Shown here in pieces: positions 1 through 12,741 of a stretch of DNA of 64,000 bases. Numbering within the stretch: the stretch's first letter is position 1; every line of letters starts with the position of its first letter. The notes beneath the pieces are model-generated. The model was not told the DNA's origin and did not search any database. It was given only the letters and a program-made list of their open reading frames with translations. This DNA is from an uncultured beta proteobacterium (GTDB lineage: Bacteria > Pseudomonadota > Gammaproteobacteria > Burkholderiales > Rhodocyclaceae): NCBI GenBank assembly GCA_903908065.1, contig CAIVQO010000033.1:1-64000 (forward strand). The letters run 5' to 3'. Made by a program: the position numbers and the translations under genes.

Positions 1-2
1 CC

Positions 3-569
<567 letters not shown>

Positions 570-610
570 TCCTCTGCATCACTACTTGTCCCAACCTTAA
601 CCCCCGCTAA

Positions 611-871
<261 letters not shown>

Positions 872-903
872 TCGACTCCATCAACCGCTAAGGAGCGATT
901 ACC

Positions 904-1374
904 GTGAATCTGAACGCAACGCTGTTTGCCCAGCTGGTTGTGTTCCTCATTTTGGCGTGGTTCACCATGAAGTTCGTGTGGCCGCCCATCATGAAGGCAC
1001 TCGACGAGCGCGCGAGCAAGATAGCCGACGGGCTTGCGGCCGCGGACAAGGCCAAGGCCGATCTGGCCCACGCCGAGAAAAAGGCTGGCGACGAGCTGCG
1101 CAAGGCGCGCGAGTCGGCCGCTGAATTCCGCAGTGGTGCCGAACGTCAGGTGGCCCAATTGATCGATGAGGCACGCACGGAAGCCGCCCGCATCGTCAAT
1201 GCCGCCCGCGAAGCCGCCGAATCCGAAGCTGCCGCTGCCTCGCAGCGCGCCAAGGAAGCCCTGCGCGAGCAAGTCGCCGCGCTGGCCGTCGCCGGCGCCG
1301 AACGCATCCTGCGCAAGGAAATCAACGCCCAGGCCCACGCCGAGCTGCTGACGCAACTCAAGTCGGAGCTCTGA
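904..1374 (+). CDS. atpF: ATP synthase F0 subunit b (GTG start)
   Basis: Peripheral-stalk subunit b, 156 aa: one N-terminal membrane helix ([23 protein letters not shown]) followed by a long charged, Ala-rich coiled coil that reaches F1 and docks onto the delta subunit. I chose the GTG at 904 because AAGGAG sits about 8 nt upstream and the resulting N-terminus [10 protein letters not shown] matches the family pattern. The gene is separated from atpH by 6 nt. Confidence 0.95.
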   Translation: MNLNATLFAQLVVFLILAWFTMKFVWPPIMKALDERASKIADGLAAADKAKADLAHAEKKAGDELRKARESAAEFRSGAERQVAQLIDEARTEAARIVNAAREAAESEAAAASQRAKEALREQVAALAVAGAERILRKEINAQAHAELLTQLKSEL

Positions 1375-1380
1375 TCCGTC

Positions 1381-1929
1381 ATGGCCGAAAACGTCACCCT
1401 TGCGCGTCCGTATGCCGAGGCCGCGTTCCAGCTGGCGAAAGGCGGGAACGCGCTGCAGGCTTGGTCCGATGTGCTTTCGCGCCTGTCGGCGGTAGCCGCC
1501 ACCCCGGAAATGGAAGAGTGCATGGGCAACCCGCGCCTCTCCGCCTCCCAGGTGGCCCAGCTTTGCCTCGACGTGGCCGCCTCCGCGGGCAAGCTTGACC
1601 TGTCGGCCGACCAGCAGAACTTTGTCCGCGTCCTGGCGGACAACGACCGCCTGTTCGTGCTGCCAGAAATCCGCGGACTCTTCGAAGAGTTGAAGCACGG
1701 TCAGGAGGGCGTCAAGGATGCCGAGATCTCCTCTGCCTTTGCACTCGACGACGCAACGCTTAAGACCCTGGTAGCCGATGTGGAACGCAAGTTCGGCTGC
1801 AAGATCCAGGCGACCGTCAAGGTCGATGCAGAACTCATCGGTGGCGTCCGTATCGCCGTCGGCGACGAAGTGATCGATGCCTCGGTCCGCGGCAAGCTTG
1901 CCGCGATGGCCACCGCGCTTAAGAACTAG
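1381..1929 (+). CDS. atpH: ATP synthase F1 subunit delta
   Basis: OSCP/delta subunit, 182 aa, linking the b stalk to the top of F1. The N-terminal helical domain begins [19 protein letters not shown], the typical start. The C-terminal part contains the family pattern [20 protein letters not shown]. Position between atpF and atpA confirms it. The track's next ORF starts inside this gene, but that upstream extension of atpA is not used. Confidence 0.96.
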   Translation: MAENVTLARPYAEAAFQLAKGGNALQAWSDVLSRLSAVAATPEMEECMGNPRLSASQVAQLCLDVAASAGKLDLSADQQNFVRVLADNDRLFVLPEIRGLFEELKHGQEGVKDAEISSAFALDDATLKTLVADVERKFGCKIQATVKVDAELIGGVRIAVGDEVIDASVRGKLAAMATALKN

Positions 1930-1939
1930 GAGCAATTCC

Positions 1940-3478
1940 ATGAATCTCAATCCATCCGAAATCAGCGACCTGATCAAGAGCCGGATCCAGAACATGCAGC
2001 TGGCCGCCACGGCCCGCAACGAAGGTACCGTGGTATCGGTTACCGACGGCATCTGCCGCGTGCATGGCCTGACCGACGTCATGCAGGGCGAAATGCTGGA
2101 ATTCCCCGGCAACACCTTCGGCCTCGCGCTGAACCTCGAGCGTGACTCCGTCGGCGCCGTGGTCATGGGCGACTACGAGCACATCTCCGAAGGCGACACC
2201 GTCAAGTGCACGGGCCGCATTCTGGAAGTGCCGATCGGCCCCGAACTGCTTGGCCGTGTGGTCAACGCCTTGGGCGAGCCGATCGACGGCAAGGGCCCGA
2301 TCAACGCCAAGCTTTCCGACAAGGTCGAGAAGGTTGCCCCGGGCGTGATCTGGCGCAAGTCGGTGTCGCAGCCGGTGCAGTCGGGCCTCAAGGCGATCGA
2401 CTCGATGGTGCCCGTCGGCCGTGGCCAGCGCGAGCTGATCATTGGCGACCGCCAGACCGGCAAGACGGCCGTCGCGGTTGACACGATCATCAACCAGAAG
2501 GGCCAGAACATGTTCTGCATCTACGTGGCGGTGGGCCAGAAGGCCTCCACCATCGCCAACGTGGTGCGCAAGCTGCAGGAATACGGCGCGATGGAATACA
2601 CCATCGTCGTCGCCGCCTCGGCCTCCGACTCCGCCGCGATGCAGTTCCTCGCGCCGTATGCCGGTTGCACGATGGGCGAGTACTTCCGCGACCGCGGCAT
2701 GGACGCCCTGATCATTTATGACGACCTCACCAAGCAGGCCTGGGCCTATCGCCAGATCTCGCTGCTGCTGCGCCGTCCGCCCGGCCGCGAAGCCTATCCC
2801 GGCGACGTGTTCTACATCCACTCGCGCCTGCTCGAGCGTGCCGCTCGCGTTTCGGAAGCCTGGGTCGAGAAGCTGACCAATGGCGAAGTCAAGGGCAAGA
2901 CCGGTTCGCTGACCGCGCTCCCCGTGATCGAAACCCAGGCCGGCGACGTGTCCGCCTTCGTTCCGACCAACGTGATCTCGATTACCGACGGCCAGATCTT
3001 CCTTGAAACCGACCTGTTCAACGCCGGCATCCGTCCCGCCATGAACGCCGGTATCTCGGTGTCCCGCGTCGGTGGTGCAGCCCAGACCAAGATCATCAAG
3101 AAGCTCGGCGGCGGCGTACGTCTCGCCCTGGCGCAGTACCGCGAACTCGCGGCCTTCGCCCAGTTCGCCTCCGACCTCGACGAAGCCACCCGCAAGCAGC
3201 TCGAGCGCGGCCGCCGCGTTACCGAACTGATGAAGCAGCTGCAGTACTCGCCGCTGTCGGTGGCGCTGATGGCTGTGTCGCTCTACGCGTCGAACGAAGG
3301 CTTCATGGACGACGTCGATGTGTCGCGCATCCTGGCCTTCGAAGGCGACCTGCACCAGTTCATGCAGACCAAGCATGCCGCCCTGATGGACAAGATCACC
3401 AGCACCAACGACCTCGACAAGGATGCGGAAGCACAGCTCAAGGCTGCCTGCGCCGAGTTCAAGAAGTCCTGGGCCTGA
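1940..3478 (+). CDS. atpA: ATP synthase F1 subunit alpha
   Basis: Alpha subunit of the F1 head, 512 aa, which carries the non-catalytic nucleotide sites. The start is the ATG at 1940 ([16 protein letters not shown]), 10 nt after the atpH stop, with an AGGAGC ribosome site; the track's upstream start at 1877 is an artefact inside atpH. A Walker A motif GDRQTGKT lies near residue 169, followed by the conserved IYVAVGQK and [13 protein letters not shown] segments. The length is typical and no catalytic anomaly is visible. Confidence 0.97.
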   Translation: MNLNPSEISDLIKSRIQNMQLAATARNEGTVVSVTDGICRVHGLTDVMQGEMLEFPGNTFGLALNLERDSVGAVVMGDYEHISEGDTVKCTGRILEVPIGPELLGRVVNALGEPIDGKGPINAKLSDKVEKVAPGVIWRKSVSQPVQSGLKAIDSMVPVGRGQRELIIGDRQTGKTAVAVDTIINQKGQNMFCIYVAVGQKASTIANVVRKLQEYGAMEYTIVVAASASDSAAMQFLAPYAGCTMGEYFRDRGMDALIIYDDLTKQAWAYRQISLLLRRPPGREAYPGDVFYIHSRLLERAARVSEAWVEKLTNGEVKGKTGSLTALPVIETQAGDVSAFVPTNVISITDGQIFLETDLFNAGIRPAMNAGISVSRVGGAAQTKIIKKLGGGVRLALAQYRELAAFAQFASDLDEATRKQLERGRRVTELMKQLQYSPLSVALMAVSLYASNEGFMDDVDVSRILAFEGDLHQFMQTKHAALMDKITSTNDLDKDAEAQLKAACAEFKKSWA

Positions 3479-3504
3479 TCATCAACGTCTAACGGGGAGC
3501 GATC

Positions 3505-4386
3505 ATGCCTGGCAGTAAAGAGATCCGCACCAAGATCAAGAGCGTCCAGAACACGCGCAAGATCACCAAGGCCATGGAGATGGTGGCCGCATCCAAGATG
3601 CGCAAGGCGCAGGAAAGGATGCGTGCCGCCCGACCCTACAGCGAGAAAATCCGCCGTCTGGCGGCCAACCTCTCGCAGGCCAACGTGACCGAGTATCGCC
3701 ATGCCTTCCTTGGCCGTACCAAGGCGGAAGCGGTCAAGCGCGTCGGCCTGATCATCGTGACCACGGACAAGGGCCTCTGCGGCGGCCTCAACACCAACGT
3801 CCTGCGCCAGGCGCTGAACAACATGCGCCAGTGGGAAGCCAGCGGCGTGACCGACATCCGCGTCACCTGCATCGGCAACAAGGGCCTCGGCTTCATGCAG
3901 CGCATGGGTGCCAAGGTGGTTTCGCACGTCACCCACCTGGGCGACACGCCGCACCTGGACAAGCTGATCGGGCCGATGAAGGTCATGATCGACGCCTTCC
4001 AGAACGGCGAGCTGGATGCGGTTTACCTTGGCTATACCAAGTTCATCAACACGATGAAGCAGGAGCCGGTGCTGGAGCCGCTGTTGCCGCTGTCCGGCGA
4101 GCGCATGGGCACGCCCGAGCGCAGCTGGGACTACCTGTACGAGCCCGATGCGCAGACCGTGATCGACGAACTGCTGGTGCGCTATGTCGAGGCCCTGATC
4201 TACCAGGGCGTCGCCGAGAACATGGCTTCCGAGCAGTCGGCGCGGATGGTGGCCATGAAGGCGGCCACCGACAACGCCGGCAACGTGATCAAGGAACTGC
4301 AGCTGGTCTACAACAAGGCGCGCCAGGCGGCGATTACCAAGGAAATCTCCGAGATCGTCGGCGGCGCTGCGGCCATCGCGGGTTAA
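3505..4386 (+). CDS. atpG: ATP synthase F1 subunit gamma
   Basis: Central-stalk rotor subunit, 293 aa. The N-terminal helix ([34 protein letters not shown]) and the C-terminal helix ([46 protein letters not shown]) are the two coiled-coil strands that insert into the alpha3beta3 head; both are intact. GGGGAGCG precedes the ATG. It sits between atpA and atpD as expected. Confidence 0.97.
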   Translation: MPGSKEIRTKIKSVQNTRKITKAMEMVAASKMRKAQERMRAARPYSEKIRRLAANLSQANVTEYRHAFLGRTKAEAVKRVGLIIVTTDKGLCGGLNTNVLRQALNNMRQWEASGVTDIRVTCIGNKGLGFMQRMGAKVVSHVTHLGDTPHLDKLIGPMKVMIDAFQNGELDAVYLGYTKFINTMKQEPVLEPLLPLSGERMGTPERSWDYLYEPDAQTVIDELLVRYVEALIYQGVAENMASEQSARMVAMKAATDNAGNVIKELQLVYNKARQAAITKEISEIVGGAAAIAG

Positions 4387-4394
4387 GCATTTAA

Positions 4395-5810
<1,416 letters not shown>

Positions 5811-5833
5811 GCGCCGCATAAAGGGGTACAGTA

Positions 5834-6256
5834 ATGGCCATGACCATTCATGTCGATGTCGTCAGTGCGGAGGAGATGATTTTCTCCGGCCTGGCACAGT
5901 TCGTCGTACTGCCCGGCGAGGCCGGTGAGCTGGGCATCATGCCCGGCCACATGCCGCTGATGACGCGTATCAAGCCGGGTGCCGTGCGCGTGCAGACCCA
6001 GGACGGCAAGGAAGAGTTGATCTTCGTTGCCGGCGGCCTGCTCGAAGTGCAGCCCAACCTCGTCACCGTGCTGGCCGATACCGCGATCCGCGGTGCCGAC
6101 CTCGACCAGGCCAAGGCGCTCGAAGCCAAGAAAATGGCCGAGGAAGCCATGGTCAATCGCGGTTCCGAGATGGACTACGCGCGTGCCCAGGTCGAACTGG
6201 CGGAAGCCATTGCGCAACTGGCGGCAATCGACAAGCTGCGCAAGCAACGCCACTGA
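5834..6256 (+). CDS. atpC: ATP synthase F1 subunit epsilon
   Basis: Epsilon subunit, 140 aa: an N-terminal beta sandwich ([42 protein letters not shown]) plus a C-terminal helical hairpin that can inhibit ATP hydrolysis. Two in-frame ATGs are possible (5834 and 5840); the second gives the commoner MTIHVDVVS start. It is the last gene of the operon, followed after about 30 nt by an intrinsic terminator. Confidence 0.96.
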   Translation: MAMTIHVDVVSAEEMIFSGLAQFVVLPGEAGELGIMPGHMPLMTRIKPGAVRVQTQDGKEELIFVAGGLLEVQPNLVTVLADTAIRGADLDQAKALEAKKMAEEAMVNRGSEMDYARAQVELAEAIAQLAAIDKLRKQRH

Positions 6257-6285
6257 AACAAAGGCGCCGCAACACGGCGTTACGC

Positions 6286-6313
6286 AAAAAAGGCAGCCTT
6301 GGCTGCCTTTTTT
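6286..6313 (+). terminator. Intrinsic terminator after atpC
   Basis: A6-GGCAGCC-TT-GGCTGCC-T6: a perfect 7-bp GC-rich stem extended by an A/T tract on each side. It ends the atp operon and, because of the A-tract, could also work on the opposite strand. Confidence 0.92.
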
Positions 6314-6405
6314 GTTTGCAACATGAAATACTCGCGGCTTCGCAATCGCGCTGATCGTGGCCCCGGGCCACCGCAACCCAAGCAGCAATCCGGTCGGAGT
6401 TGGCA

Positions 6406-7641
6406 ATGAAGAAATTTGCAGGCTTGTTACTTGTCGCCCTGCTCGCCGCCTGTGGCGAGAGCGACAAAAAGCCCGGCGCTGGGCCGGCTGCCGGTGGGCC
6501 AGGCGCGGCGCCACCACCACCCGAAGTCGAAGTGCTGACGATTGCCCCGGGAACGGCAACGCTGACCCAGGATTTGCCCGGCCGCCTGATGGCCGTGCGC
6601 AGCGCACAGATACGCGCCCGCGTCGAGGGCGTAGTCGAAAAGCGCTTGTTCACCGAGGGTAGCGACATCGCCGCCGGCACGCCGTTGTTCCGCATCGACA
6701 CTCGCACCTACGAGGCCAGCCGCGCCGCCGCCGAGGCCGATCTTGCCGCTGCTGCCGCGGCCTTCAACCGCCTCAAGCCGCTGTTGGAAATCAAGGCGGT
6801 CAGCCAGCAGGAATACGACCAGGCGTCGGCGCGCCTCAAGCAGGCCGAAGCGGCGCTGGCGCGCGCCAGGCTAGACCTCGAAAACGCCACGCCGCCGGCG
6901 CCGATCGCCGGGCGCATCGGCCGCGCGCTGGTCACCGAAGGCGCGCTGGTCGGCCGCGGCGAGGCGACCCACCTCGCCACCATTGAACAGCTTGACCCGA
7001 TCCGCGTCGAATTCACCCAGAGCTATTCCGACTTGCTGCGCCTGCAGCAGGCGGTCAAGTTCGGCAAACAGAAGACCGCCAATTCCGCCAAGGTGCAGCT
7101 GCTGCTAGAGGACGGCAGCATCTACGGCGAGCAGGGCACCCTGCGCTTCGCCGACCTTGCCGTCGACCCCAGCACCGGCTCGGTGCTCCTGCGTGCCGAG
7201 TTTCCCAATCCTCGGCGCGAACTGTTGCCCGGCACTTTCGCCCGCATCCGCTTCCCGCAAGCCGAAATGGAGGCGGCGATCCGCGTTCCGCAGCGGGCGG
7301 TGACCGTGTCGCCGCTGGGCCAGGCCGTCATGGTGGTCGATGCCGAAGGCAAGGTGAGCCCGCGTCCCATCAAATCCGGCGCCATGGCCGGGCCCGATTT
7401 CATTGTCGACAACGGGCTCAAGGCCGGTGACGTGGTGATCGTCAACGGACTGCAGAAGGCGCGCCCCGGCGCGACCGTGAACCCCGTGCCTTGGGATCCG
7501 GCGAAGAAGCCGGGCCCACCGCCGGGCGCGGCCGTAGCTCCGCCCGCGCCAGGGATGCAGGGTGCCGCCACGCCGACCGCCGCCGTAGCGCCGCCGCCGA
7601 CTTCTGACAAGAAGCCAGACGCCGCCGCCGCGAAGAAGTAG
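6406..7641 (+). CDS. RND efflux periplasmic adaptor lipoprotein (AcrA/MexA type)
   Basis: Membrane-fusion protein of a tripartite drug/solvent efflux pump, 411 aa. The track's start is a TTG at 6400; the ATG at 6406 (MKKFAGLLLVALLAACGES) has GGAG 6 nt upstream and gives a clean lipoprotein signal with lipobox LAAC, so the protein should be anchored to the inner membrane and face the periplasm. The barrel-sandwich and alpha-hairpin regions follow (ARVEGVVEKRLFTEGSDIAAGTPLFRID ... EYDQASARLKQAEAALARARLDLENA). The C-terminus is a Pro/Ala-rich tail ending DAAAAKK. The pump gene starts 11 nt downstream. No local TetR/MarR regulator is present. Confidence 0.92.
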   Translation: MKKFAGLLLVALLAACGESDKKPGAGPAAGGPGAAPPPPEVEVLTIAPGTATLTQDLPGRLMAVRSAQIRARVEGVVEKRLFTEGSDIAAGTPLFRIDTRTYEASRAAAEADLAAAAAAFNRLKPLLEIKAVSQQEYDQASARLKQAEAALARARLDLENATPPAPIAGRIGRALVTEGALVGRGEATHLATIEQLDPIRVEFTQSYSDLLRLQQAVKFGKQKTANSAKVQLLLEDGSIYGEQGTLRFADLAVDPSTGSVLLRAEFPNPRRELLPGTFARIRFPQAEMEAAIRVPQRAVTVSPLGQAVMVVDAEGKVSPRPIKSGAMAGPDFIVDNGLKAGDVVIVNGLQKARPGATVNPVPWDPAKKPGPPPGAAVAPPAPGMQGAATPTAAVAPPPTSDKKPDAAAAKK

Positions 7642-7652
7642 GCACCCACCCC

Positions 7653-10600
7653 ATGTTCGCCAAGTTCTTCATCGACCGCCCCATCTTTGCCTGGGTGATC
7701 GCCCTGATCATCCTGCTTGCCGGCGGCCTCGCCCTGCGCCAGCTGCCGGTGGCCAGCTATCCGGCCGTCGCTCCTCCCGCGTTGTCGATCACGCTCAACT
7801 ACCCCGGCGCCTCGGCGCAGGTGGTCGAGGAATCCGTGGTCGCGCTGATCGAGCAGGAGATGAATGGCATCGAGCGCCTGCTCTACATGGAGTCGGCCTC
7901 CGAGCAGGGCATCGGTACCGTGACGCTGACGTTTGAAGCCGGCACCAACCTCGACCTCGCTTCGGTCGAGGCGCAAAACCGCATCAAGCGCGCCGAGGCG
8001 CGCCTGCCGGAAGAAGTGCGGCGCCTGGGGATCACGGTAAACAAGGCGGCGCGAAACTACCTGCTGTTCATCTCGCTGTTCTCGCCGGACAACAGCCAGT
8101 CGAACGTCGACCTCGGCAGTTACGCGGCCGCCAACGTGCTGGAAAGCATCCGCCGCACACCGGGCGTGGGTGAGGCCATCCTGTTCGGCACCGAGTATTC
8201 GATGCGCCTGTGGCTGAAGCCGGAACGCTTGCATGCCTACAACCTGACGCCCGCCGACGTGGCGAAGGCGGTGCGGGCGCAGAACACGCAACTTGCCGCC
8301 GGCGAACTTGGCCAGCTGCCGGCGGCCGAGGGCCAGCAGCTCAATGCCGTGATCGTCACCCGCTCGCGCCTGGCGACGCCCGAGGAGTTCGGCGAGATCA
8401 TCGTCAAGGCCAATGCCGGCGGTGCCACGGTGCGCGTCAAGGATATCGCCCGCGTCGAACTCGGCGCCCAGGACTACAGCATTGCCGCGCGCACCGACCA
8501 GCAGCCCTCGGCGGCCATCGCCGTGCGCATGGCGCCGGGCGCCAACGCGCTCGACACCGCCAAGGCGGTCAAGGACCGCATGGCCGAGCTGGCGAAATAT
8601 TTTCCCAAGGGCATCTCCTGGGTCATCCCCTACGACACCTCGCGCTTCGTCGACATCTCGATCCGCGAAGTGCTGAAGACCCTGGCCGAGGCCATGGCCC
8701 TCGTCTTCCTGGTGATGTACGTCTTCCTCGGCAACCTGCGCGCCACCTTCATCCCGGCCATCGTGGTGCCGGTGGCCCTGGTCGGCGGCCTGGTCGGCCT
8801 CTACCTGTTCGGTTACTCGGTGAATGTGCTGACCCTGTTTGCCATGGTGCTGGCGATCGGCATCGTGGTCGACGACGCGATCGTCGTGGTGGAAAACGTC
8901 GAGCGCATCATGAGCGAGGAGAACCTGCCGCCACGCGAGGCCACGCGCAAGGCGATGGACCAGATCGTCGGCGCCATCATCGCCATCACCCTGGTACTCT
9001 CCGCCGTGTTTGTGCCGATGGCTTTCTTCGGCGGTTCGACGGGTGCCATCTACCGCCAGTTCGCCGTGACCCTGGTGCTGACCATGGGCTTCTCGGCGCT
9101 GCTGGCGCTGTCGCTGACGCCGGCGCTGTGCGCCACGCTGCTCAAGCACAAGCCCGGCGCCGACGACCTGGTGCCCATGCACGGCGTGCTCGGCGCCTTC
9201 AACCGGTTCTTCGCCGCCACGGTGAAGCGCTACCTTGCGGGCACGCAGCGCATGCTGGGCCGGCCCTGGCGCTGGCTGATCGTCTATGCGGCAATCCTCG
9301 GCGCCACCGGCTGGCTTTTCGCCAAGCTGCCCGGCAGCTTCCTGCCCGACGAGGACCAAGGCTATTTCATCAGCGTGATCCAGCTGCCTTCGGGCGCGAC
9401 GCGCGAGCGCACGCTGGAAGTATTGCGGGAGGCCGAACAGTATTTCCTCAAGCAGAAGGAAGTGCAGCACGTGATCGGCGTCGCCGGCTTCTCCTTTTTC
9501 GGCCGCGGCCAGAATGCGGCGATCACCTTCGTGCGGCTGAAGGACTGGGACGAGCGCCCGGGCAAGGATGCCGAAGCGCCGGCCGTAGTGCGGCGTGCCA
9601 ACATGGCCTTCTTCCGCATCAAGCAGGCGATGATGTTCGCCATCAACGTGCCGCCCATCCCCGAGCTGGCGGCGATCGGCGGCTTCGACTTCCGCTTGCA
9701 GGACCGCGGCGGACTGGGCCGCGACAAGCTGCTCGAAGCGCGCAACATGGCCCTGGGGCTGGCCGGGCAGAATCCGGTGCTAGTCGGCGTGCGCCCCGAA
9801 GGCCAGGAGGCCGGGCCGCAGATCTTCCTCGATGTCGATCGCCTCAAGGCACGCGCGCTGGGCGTCGACCTCGCCGACCTCAACGACGTGCTGCAATCGG
9901 CGCTGGGCGTCGCCTACATCAACGACTTCGTGCGCCAGGGCCGCGTGCTGCGGGTGCAGATGCAGGCCGAGCCCGACACGCGGCGCACGCCCGAGGACAT
10001 CCTGCGCCTGCCGGTCAAGAACGCGCGCGGTGAGATGATCCCGCTGGCCGAGCTGGCGCGCGCCTCCTGGGTCACCGGTGCGCCCAAGCTCGACCGCTTC
10101 AACGGCCTGCCCTCGATGAAGATTTCCGGCAGCGCGGCACCCGGCCGCTCGACAGGCGAGGCCATGCAGGCGATGGAGCAGGTGGCGGCCAAGCTGCCGC
10201 CCGGCGTTGGCTTCGAATGGTCGGGGACCTCCTATGAAGAACGCCAGTCGGGCAGCCAGGCGCCCTTCCTGTTCGCCGTTTCGCTGATCGTGGTTTTCCT
10301 CTGCCTCGCCGCGCTGTACGAAAGCTGGTCGATCCCCTTCGCCGTGATGCTGGTGGTGCCGCTGGGTATCTTCGGTTCGGTTCTGGCCGTCGAGCTGCGC
10401 GGCCTGACCAACGACGTCTACTTCAAGGTCGGCCTGATCGCCATCATCGGCCTCTCGGCGAAGAATGCGATCCTGATCATCGAGTTCGCCCGCGAGCTGC
10501 AGGAGCAGGGCAGGGATCTGGTCGACGCCACGCTCGAAGCCTGCCGCATGCGCATCCGTCCCATCGTCATGACCTCGATCGCCTTCATCTTTGGCGTGCT

Positions 10601-10784
10601 GCCGCTGGCAATCTCCACCGGTGCCGGCGCCAACAGCCGCCACGCCATCGGCACTGGCGTCATGGGCGGCATGATCACCGCCACGGTGCTGGCGGTGTTC
10701 TTCGTCCCCGTGTTCTTCCTTGTCGTGCGCCGCATCTTCCCCGGTCATAGTCGCCATCACCACCAGGAGGGCGGCCATGAGTAA
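7653..10784 (+). CDS. RND multidrug efflux transporter, HAE1 family (AcrB/MexB type)
   Basis: Inner-membrane proton-driven pump, 1043 aa, the usual length. It starts MFAKFFIDRPIFAWVIALIILLAGG, the typical first TM helix. Proton-relay residues are visible: the Asp-Asp pair in GIVVDDAIVVVENV near residue 406 and the TM10 Lys in IIGLSAKNAILIIEFA near residue 934. Two large periplasmic loops follow TM1 and TM7. The final codons overlap the next gene (ATGAGTAA). Hydrophobic HAE1 family by motif; the substrate cannot be read from sequence. Confidence 0.94.
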   Translation: MFAKFFIDRPIFAWVIALIILLAGGLALRQLPVASYPAVAPPALSITLNYPGASAQVVEESVVALIEQEMNGIERLLYMESASEQGIGTVTLTFEAGTNLDLASVEAQNRIKRAEARLPEEVRRLGITVNKAARNYLLFISLFSPDNSQSNVDLGSYAAANVLESIRRTPGVGEAILFGTEYSMRLWLKPERLHAYNLTPADVAKAVRAQNTQLAAGELGQLPAAEGQQLNAVIVTRSRLATPEEFGEIIVKANAGGATVRVKDIARVELGAQDYSIAARTDQQPSAAIAVRMAPGANALDTAKAVKDRMAELAKYFPKGISWVIPYDTSRFVDISIREVLKTLAEAMALVFLVMYVFLGNLRATFIPAIVVPVALVGGLVGLYLFGYSVNVLTLFAMVLAIGIVVDDAIVVVENVERIMSEENLPPREATRKAMDQIVGAIIAITLVLSAVFVPMAFFGGSTGAIYRQFAVTLVLTMGFSALLALSLTPALCATLLKHKPGADDLVPMHGVLGAFNRFFAATVKRYLAGTQRMLGRPWRWLIVYAAILGATGWLFAKLPGSFLPDEDQGYFISVIQLPSGATRERTLEVLREAEQYFLKQKEVQHVIGVAGFSFFGRGQNAAITFVRLKDWDERPGKDAEAPAVVRRANMAFFRIKQAMMFAINVPPIPELAAIGGFDFRLQDRGGLGRDKLLEARNMALGLAGQNPVLVGVRPEGQEAGPQIFLDVDRLKARALGVDLADLNDVLQSALGVAYINDFVRQGRVLRVQMQAEPDTRRTPEDILRLPVKNARGEMIPLAELARASWVTGAPKLDRFNGLPSMKISGSAAPGRSTGEAMQAMEQVAAKLPPGVGFEWSGTSYEERQSGSQAPFLFAVSLIVVFLCLAALYESWSIPFAVMLVVPLGIFGSVLAVELRGLTNDVYFKVGLIAIIGLSAKNAILIIEFARELQEQGRDLVDATLEACRMRIRPIVMTSIAFIFGVLPLAISTGAGANSRHAIGTGVMGGMITATVLAVFFVPVFFLVVRRIFPGHSRHHHQEGGHE

Positions 10785-12171
10785 GCGCCTGCTTTCGATG
10801 GTGTCCGCAATGGTGTGGGTTGCCGGTTGTTCCATGACTCCAGTCTACGAGCGACCGGCGGCGCCCGTGCCCGAGGCCTGGCCTGCCCTGCAGGCGGCCA
10901 CCGCACTCGGCGATTCCGGCCGTGCGCCGACACTCCGCGAGTGGCGCGAGTACTTCCCCGACCCACGCCTGCAAGCCCTGATCGCCGCCGCCCTGGAACA
11001 CAACCGCGACCTGCGCATTGCGCTGGCGCGCGTCGAGGAAGCGCGTGCCCAGGCCGGCATCGCCCGCGCCGAACGCTTCCCGCAAATCGATCTTGCTGCC
11101 CAGCGTTCCGCCTCGCTGACGCCGGCGGACCTGTCGGCCACCAACCGCCAGCTCAACGCCCAACGCTATGACGTGAACCTCGGCATCAGCGCCTTCGAGC
11201 TCGATTTCTGGGGCCGCGTGAAAAGCCTCGACGAGGCGGCGCGCGCCAACTTCCTTGCCAGCGAGTATGCGCAGCAAAGCTTCCGCCTCGCCCTGGTGGC
11301 TGATGTTGCAAGCGCCTACTTCAGTGCCATCGAGCTGCAGGAGCGGGTCGCACTTGCCGCAGCAACACTCGCCAGCCGCGCCGAAAGCCGTCGCCTGATC
11401 GCCGCCCGGCGCGACGTCGGCCTCGCCGGTGATCTCGATGTGCTGACGGCGGAAGCGGCGATGCAAACCACCCGCGCCGAACTGGCCAACCTCACGCGCC
11501 AGTCGGCCGCCGCAGAAAACGCCCTGCGCCTGCTGGTCGGCAGCAGCCCTGCGCTGCCTTCCGGGCGCATGCTGGAACAACAGGACCTGTTGGCCCAGGT
11601 GCCGGTCGGCCTACCGGCCGAGGTGCTGCTGCGCCGTCCCGACGTCCTCGCCGCCGAGCAGCGACTGCTGGCCGCCAATGCGAATGTCGGCGCCGCGCGC
11701 GCCGCCTTCCTGCCGCGCATCCTGCTTACCGCCGCGCTCGGTACCGCCAGCCGCTCACTTTCCGGCCTGTTCGATGCCGGCAGCGGCGCCTGGAGCTTTG
11801 TTCCGGTGTTGCGTTATCCGCTGTTCGATGGCGGTCGCAGTGCGGGCAGTTCCGATATTGCCGAAGCGCGCAAGACAGTGGCCGTCGCCGACTACGAAAA
11901 AACCCTGCAACAGGGCTTCCGCGAAATTGCCGACCTGCTCGCCGCGCGCGAGCACTACGCCGAGCAGCTCGCGGCGCAGGACGCGGCCACCAAGGCGCAA
12001 GGCGAGCGCCAGCGCATCGTCGAGGCGCGCCACAACGCCGGCTTGTCCAGCTACCTCGAATTGCTCGACGCGCAGCGCGACTACTTTTCCGCACAACAGT
12101 CGGCGCTGGCGATACGGCGTTTGCAGCTTGCCACTACCGCCAGCCTGTACAAGGCACTGGCCTTGTACTGA
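10777..12171 (+). CDS. RND efflux outer-membrane factor lipoprotein (NodT/OprM type)
   Basis: Trimeric outer-membrane channel subunit, 464 aa. The ATG at 10777 has AGGAGGG upstream and overlaps the pump stop by 8 nt; the longer track start at 10720 is inside the pump gene. The N-terminus MSKRLLSMVSAMVWVAGCSM has a lipobox (VAGC). Two internally related helical repeats are present, with the family pattern GLPAEVLLRRPDVLAAEQRLLAANANVGAARAAFLPRI. It completes a three-gene operon with adaptor and pump. It ends 9 nt from a convergent gene. Confidence 0.92.
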   Translation: MSKRLLSMVSAMVWVAGCSMTPVYERPAAPVPEAWPALQAATALGDSGRAPTLREWREYFPDPRLQALIAAALEHNRDLRIALARVEEARAQAGIARAERFPQIDLAAQRSASLTPADLSATNRQLNAQRYDVNLGISAFELDFWGRVKSLDEAARANFLASEYAQQSFRLALVADVASAYFSAIELQERVALAAATLASRAESRRLIAARRDVGLAGDLDVLTAEAAMQTTRAELANLTRQSAAAENALRLLVGSSPALPSGRMLEQQDLLAQVPVGLPAEVLLRRPDVLAAEQRLLAANANVGAARAAFLPRILLTAALGTASRSLSGLFDAGSGAWSFVPVLRYPLFDGGRSAGSSDIAEARKTVAVADYEKTLQQGFREIADLLAAREHYAEQLAAQDAATKAQGERQRIVEARHNAGLSSYLELLDAQRDYFSAQQSALAIRRLQLATTASLYKALALY

Positions 12172-12180
12172 AGGGGCGGC

Positions 12181-12741
12181 TTACAGCGGCCGCTTGACCG
12201 TCAGCGCACCGCGGATCTGACCTTCGGCGTAGCCGGTGGCCTTGTCCTGCGGGTATAGCTCGCTCAGCTTGGCTTTCGCCTCGGGGCTCAGCTTGTCGTC
12301 GGTGCCGTGGCAGTTGAGGCACAGGCCCTGGGTCGGCAGCGCCTTCATGTAGCGCAGCACGCGTTTGTCGCCCTCGGCGACGATCTCGGCCTTGTCCATG
12401 TTGGCGGCGTTTTCGCCGGCGGCGCGGCGGCGGTCGAAATCTTCCAGCACGGCGCGTTCCCAATCGTCCGGCACCGCCTTCGGGTTGCGGTTCTTCAGGC
12501 TCACGCGGCGGATCGCCCAGCCGGTGTTCTGCGAAGCGGCGGCGGCCATCTTCGGCGCCTGCTCGCTGCACGCGGCAATCGCGCCGTGATAGCTGCCCTT
12601 GTCGATTTCCCCCTGCACCATTTGCAACAGCTTGGGCGGAATTGCCAGTGCGGTTTTCTTGGTCTCGGCGATCAACGCGGCATCGTCGGCGAGAGCGCCG
12701 AAGGCGGTGATGGCAAGTGTGGCGGCGATGAGCTTCTTCAT
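12181..12741 (-). CDS. DUF3365 (Tll0287-like) exported haem-binding protein
   Basis: A 186-aa exported protein. The ATG at 12741 gives MKKLIAATLAITAFGALADD, a signal peptide cut after ALA, with GGGAGA upstream; the track's much longer ORF is not credible. One c-type haem motif CLNCHG lies near residue 140, in GLCLNCHGTDDKLSPEAKAKLSELYPQDKATGYAEGQIRGALTVKRPL, the C-terminal pattern of DUF3365 proteins. The fold is known as a PAS-like sensor/haem domain in some members. Its role here is unknown; location is probably periplasmic. Confidence 0.8.
   Translation of the reverse strand: MKKLIAATLAITAFGALADDAALIAETKKTALAIPPKLLQMVQGEIDKGSYHGAIAACSEQAPKMAAAASQNTGWAIRRVSLKNRNPKAVPDDWERAVLEDFDRRRAAGENAANMDKAEIVAEGDKRVLRYMKALPTQGLCLNCHGTDDKLSPEAKAKLSELYPQDKATGYAEGQIRGALTVKRPL

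Noticed and set aside
1919-3376. 485-aa minus ORF antisense to atpA
   Set aside because: Shadow of atpA; His/Gly/Arg-rich composition typical of antisense translation.
7122-10033. 782-aa minus and 607-aa plus ORFs within the RND pump gene
   Set aside because: Both are alternative frames of the well-supported HAE1 transporter; neither shows a domain.
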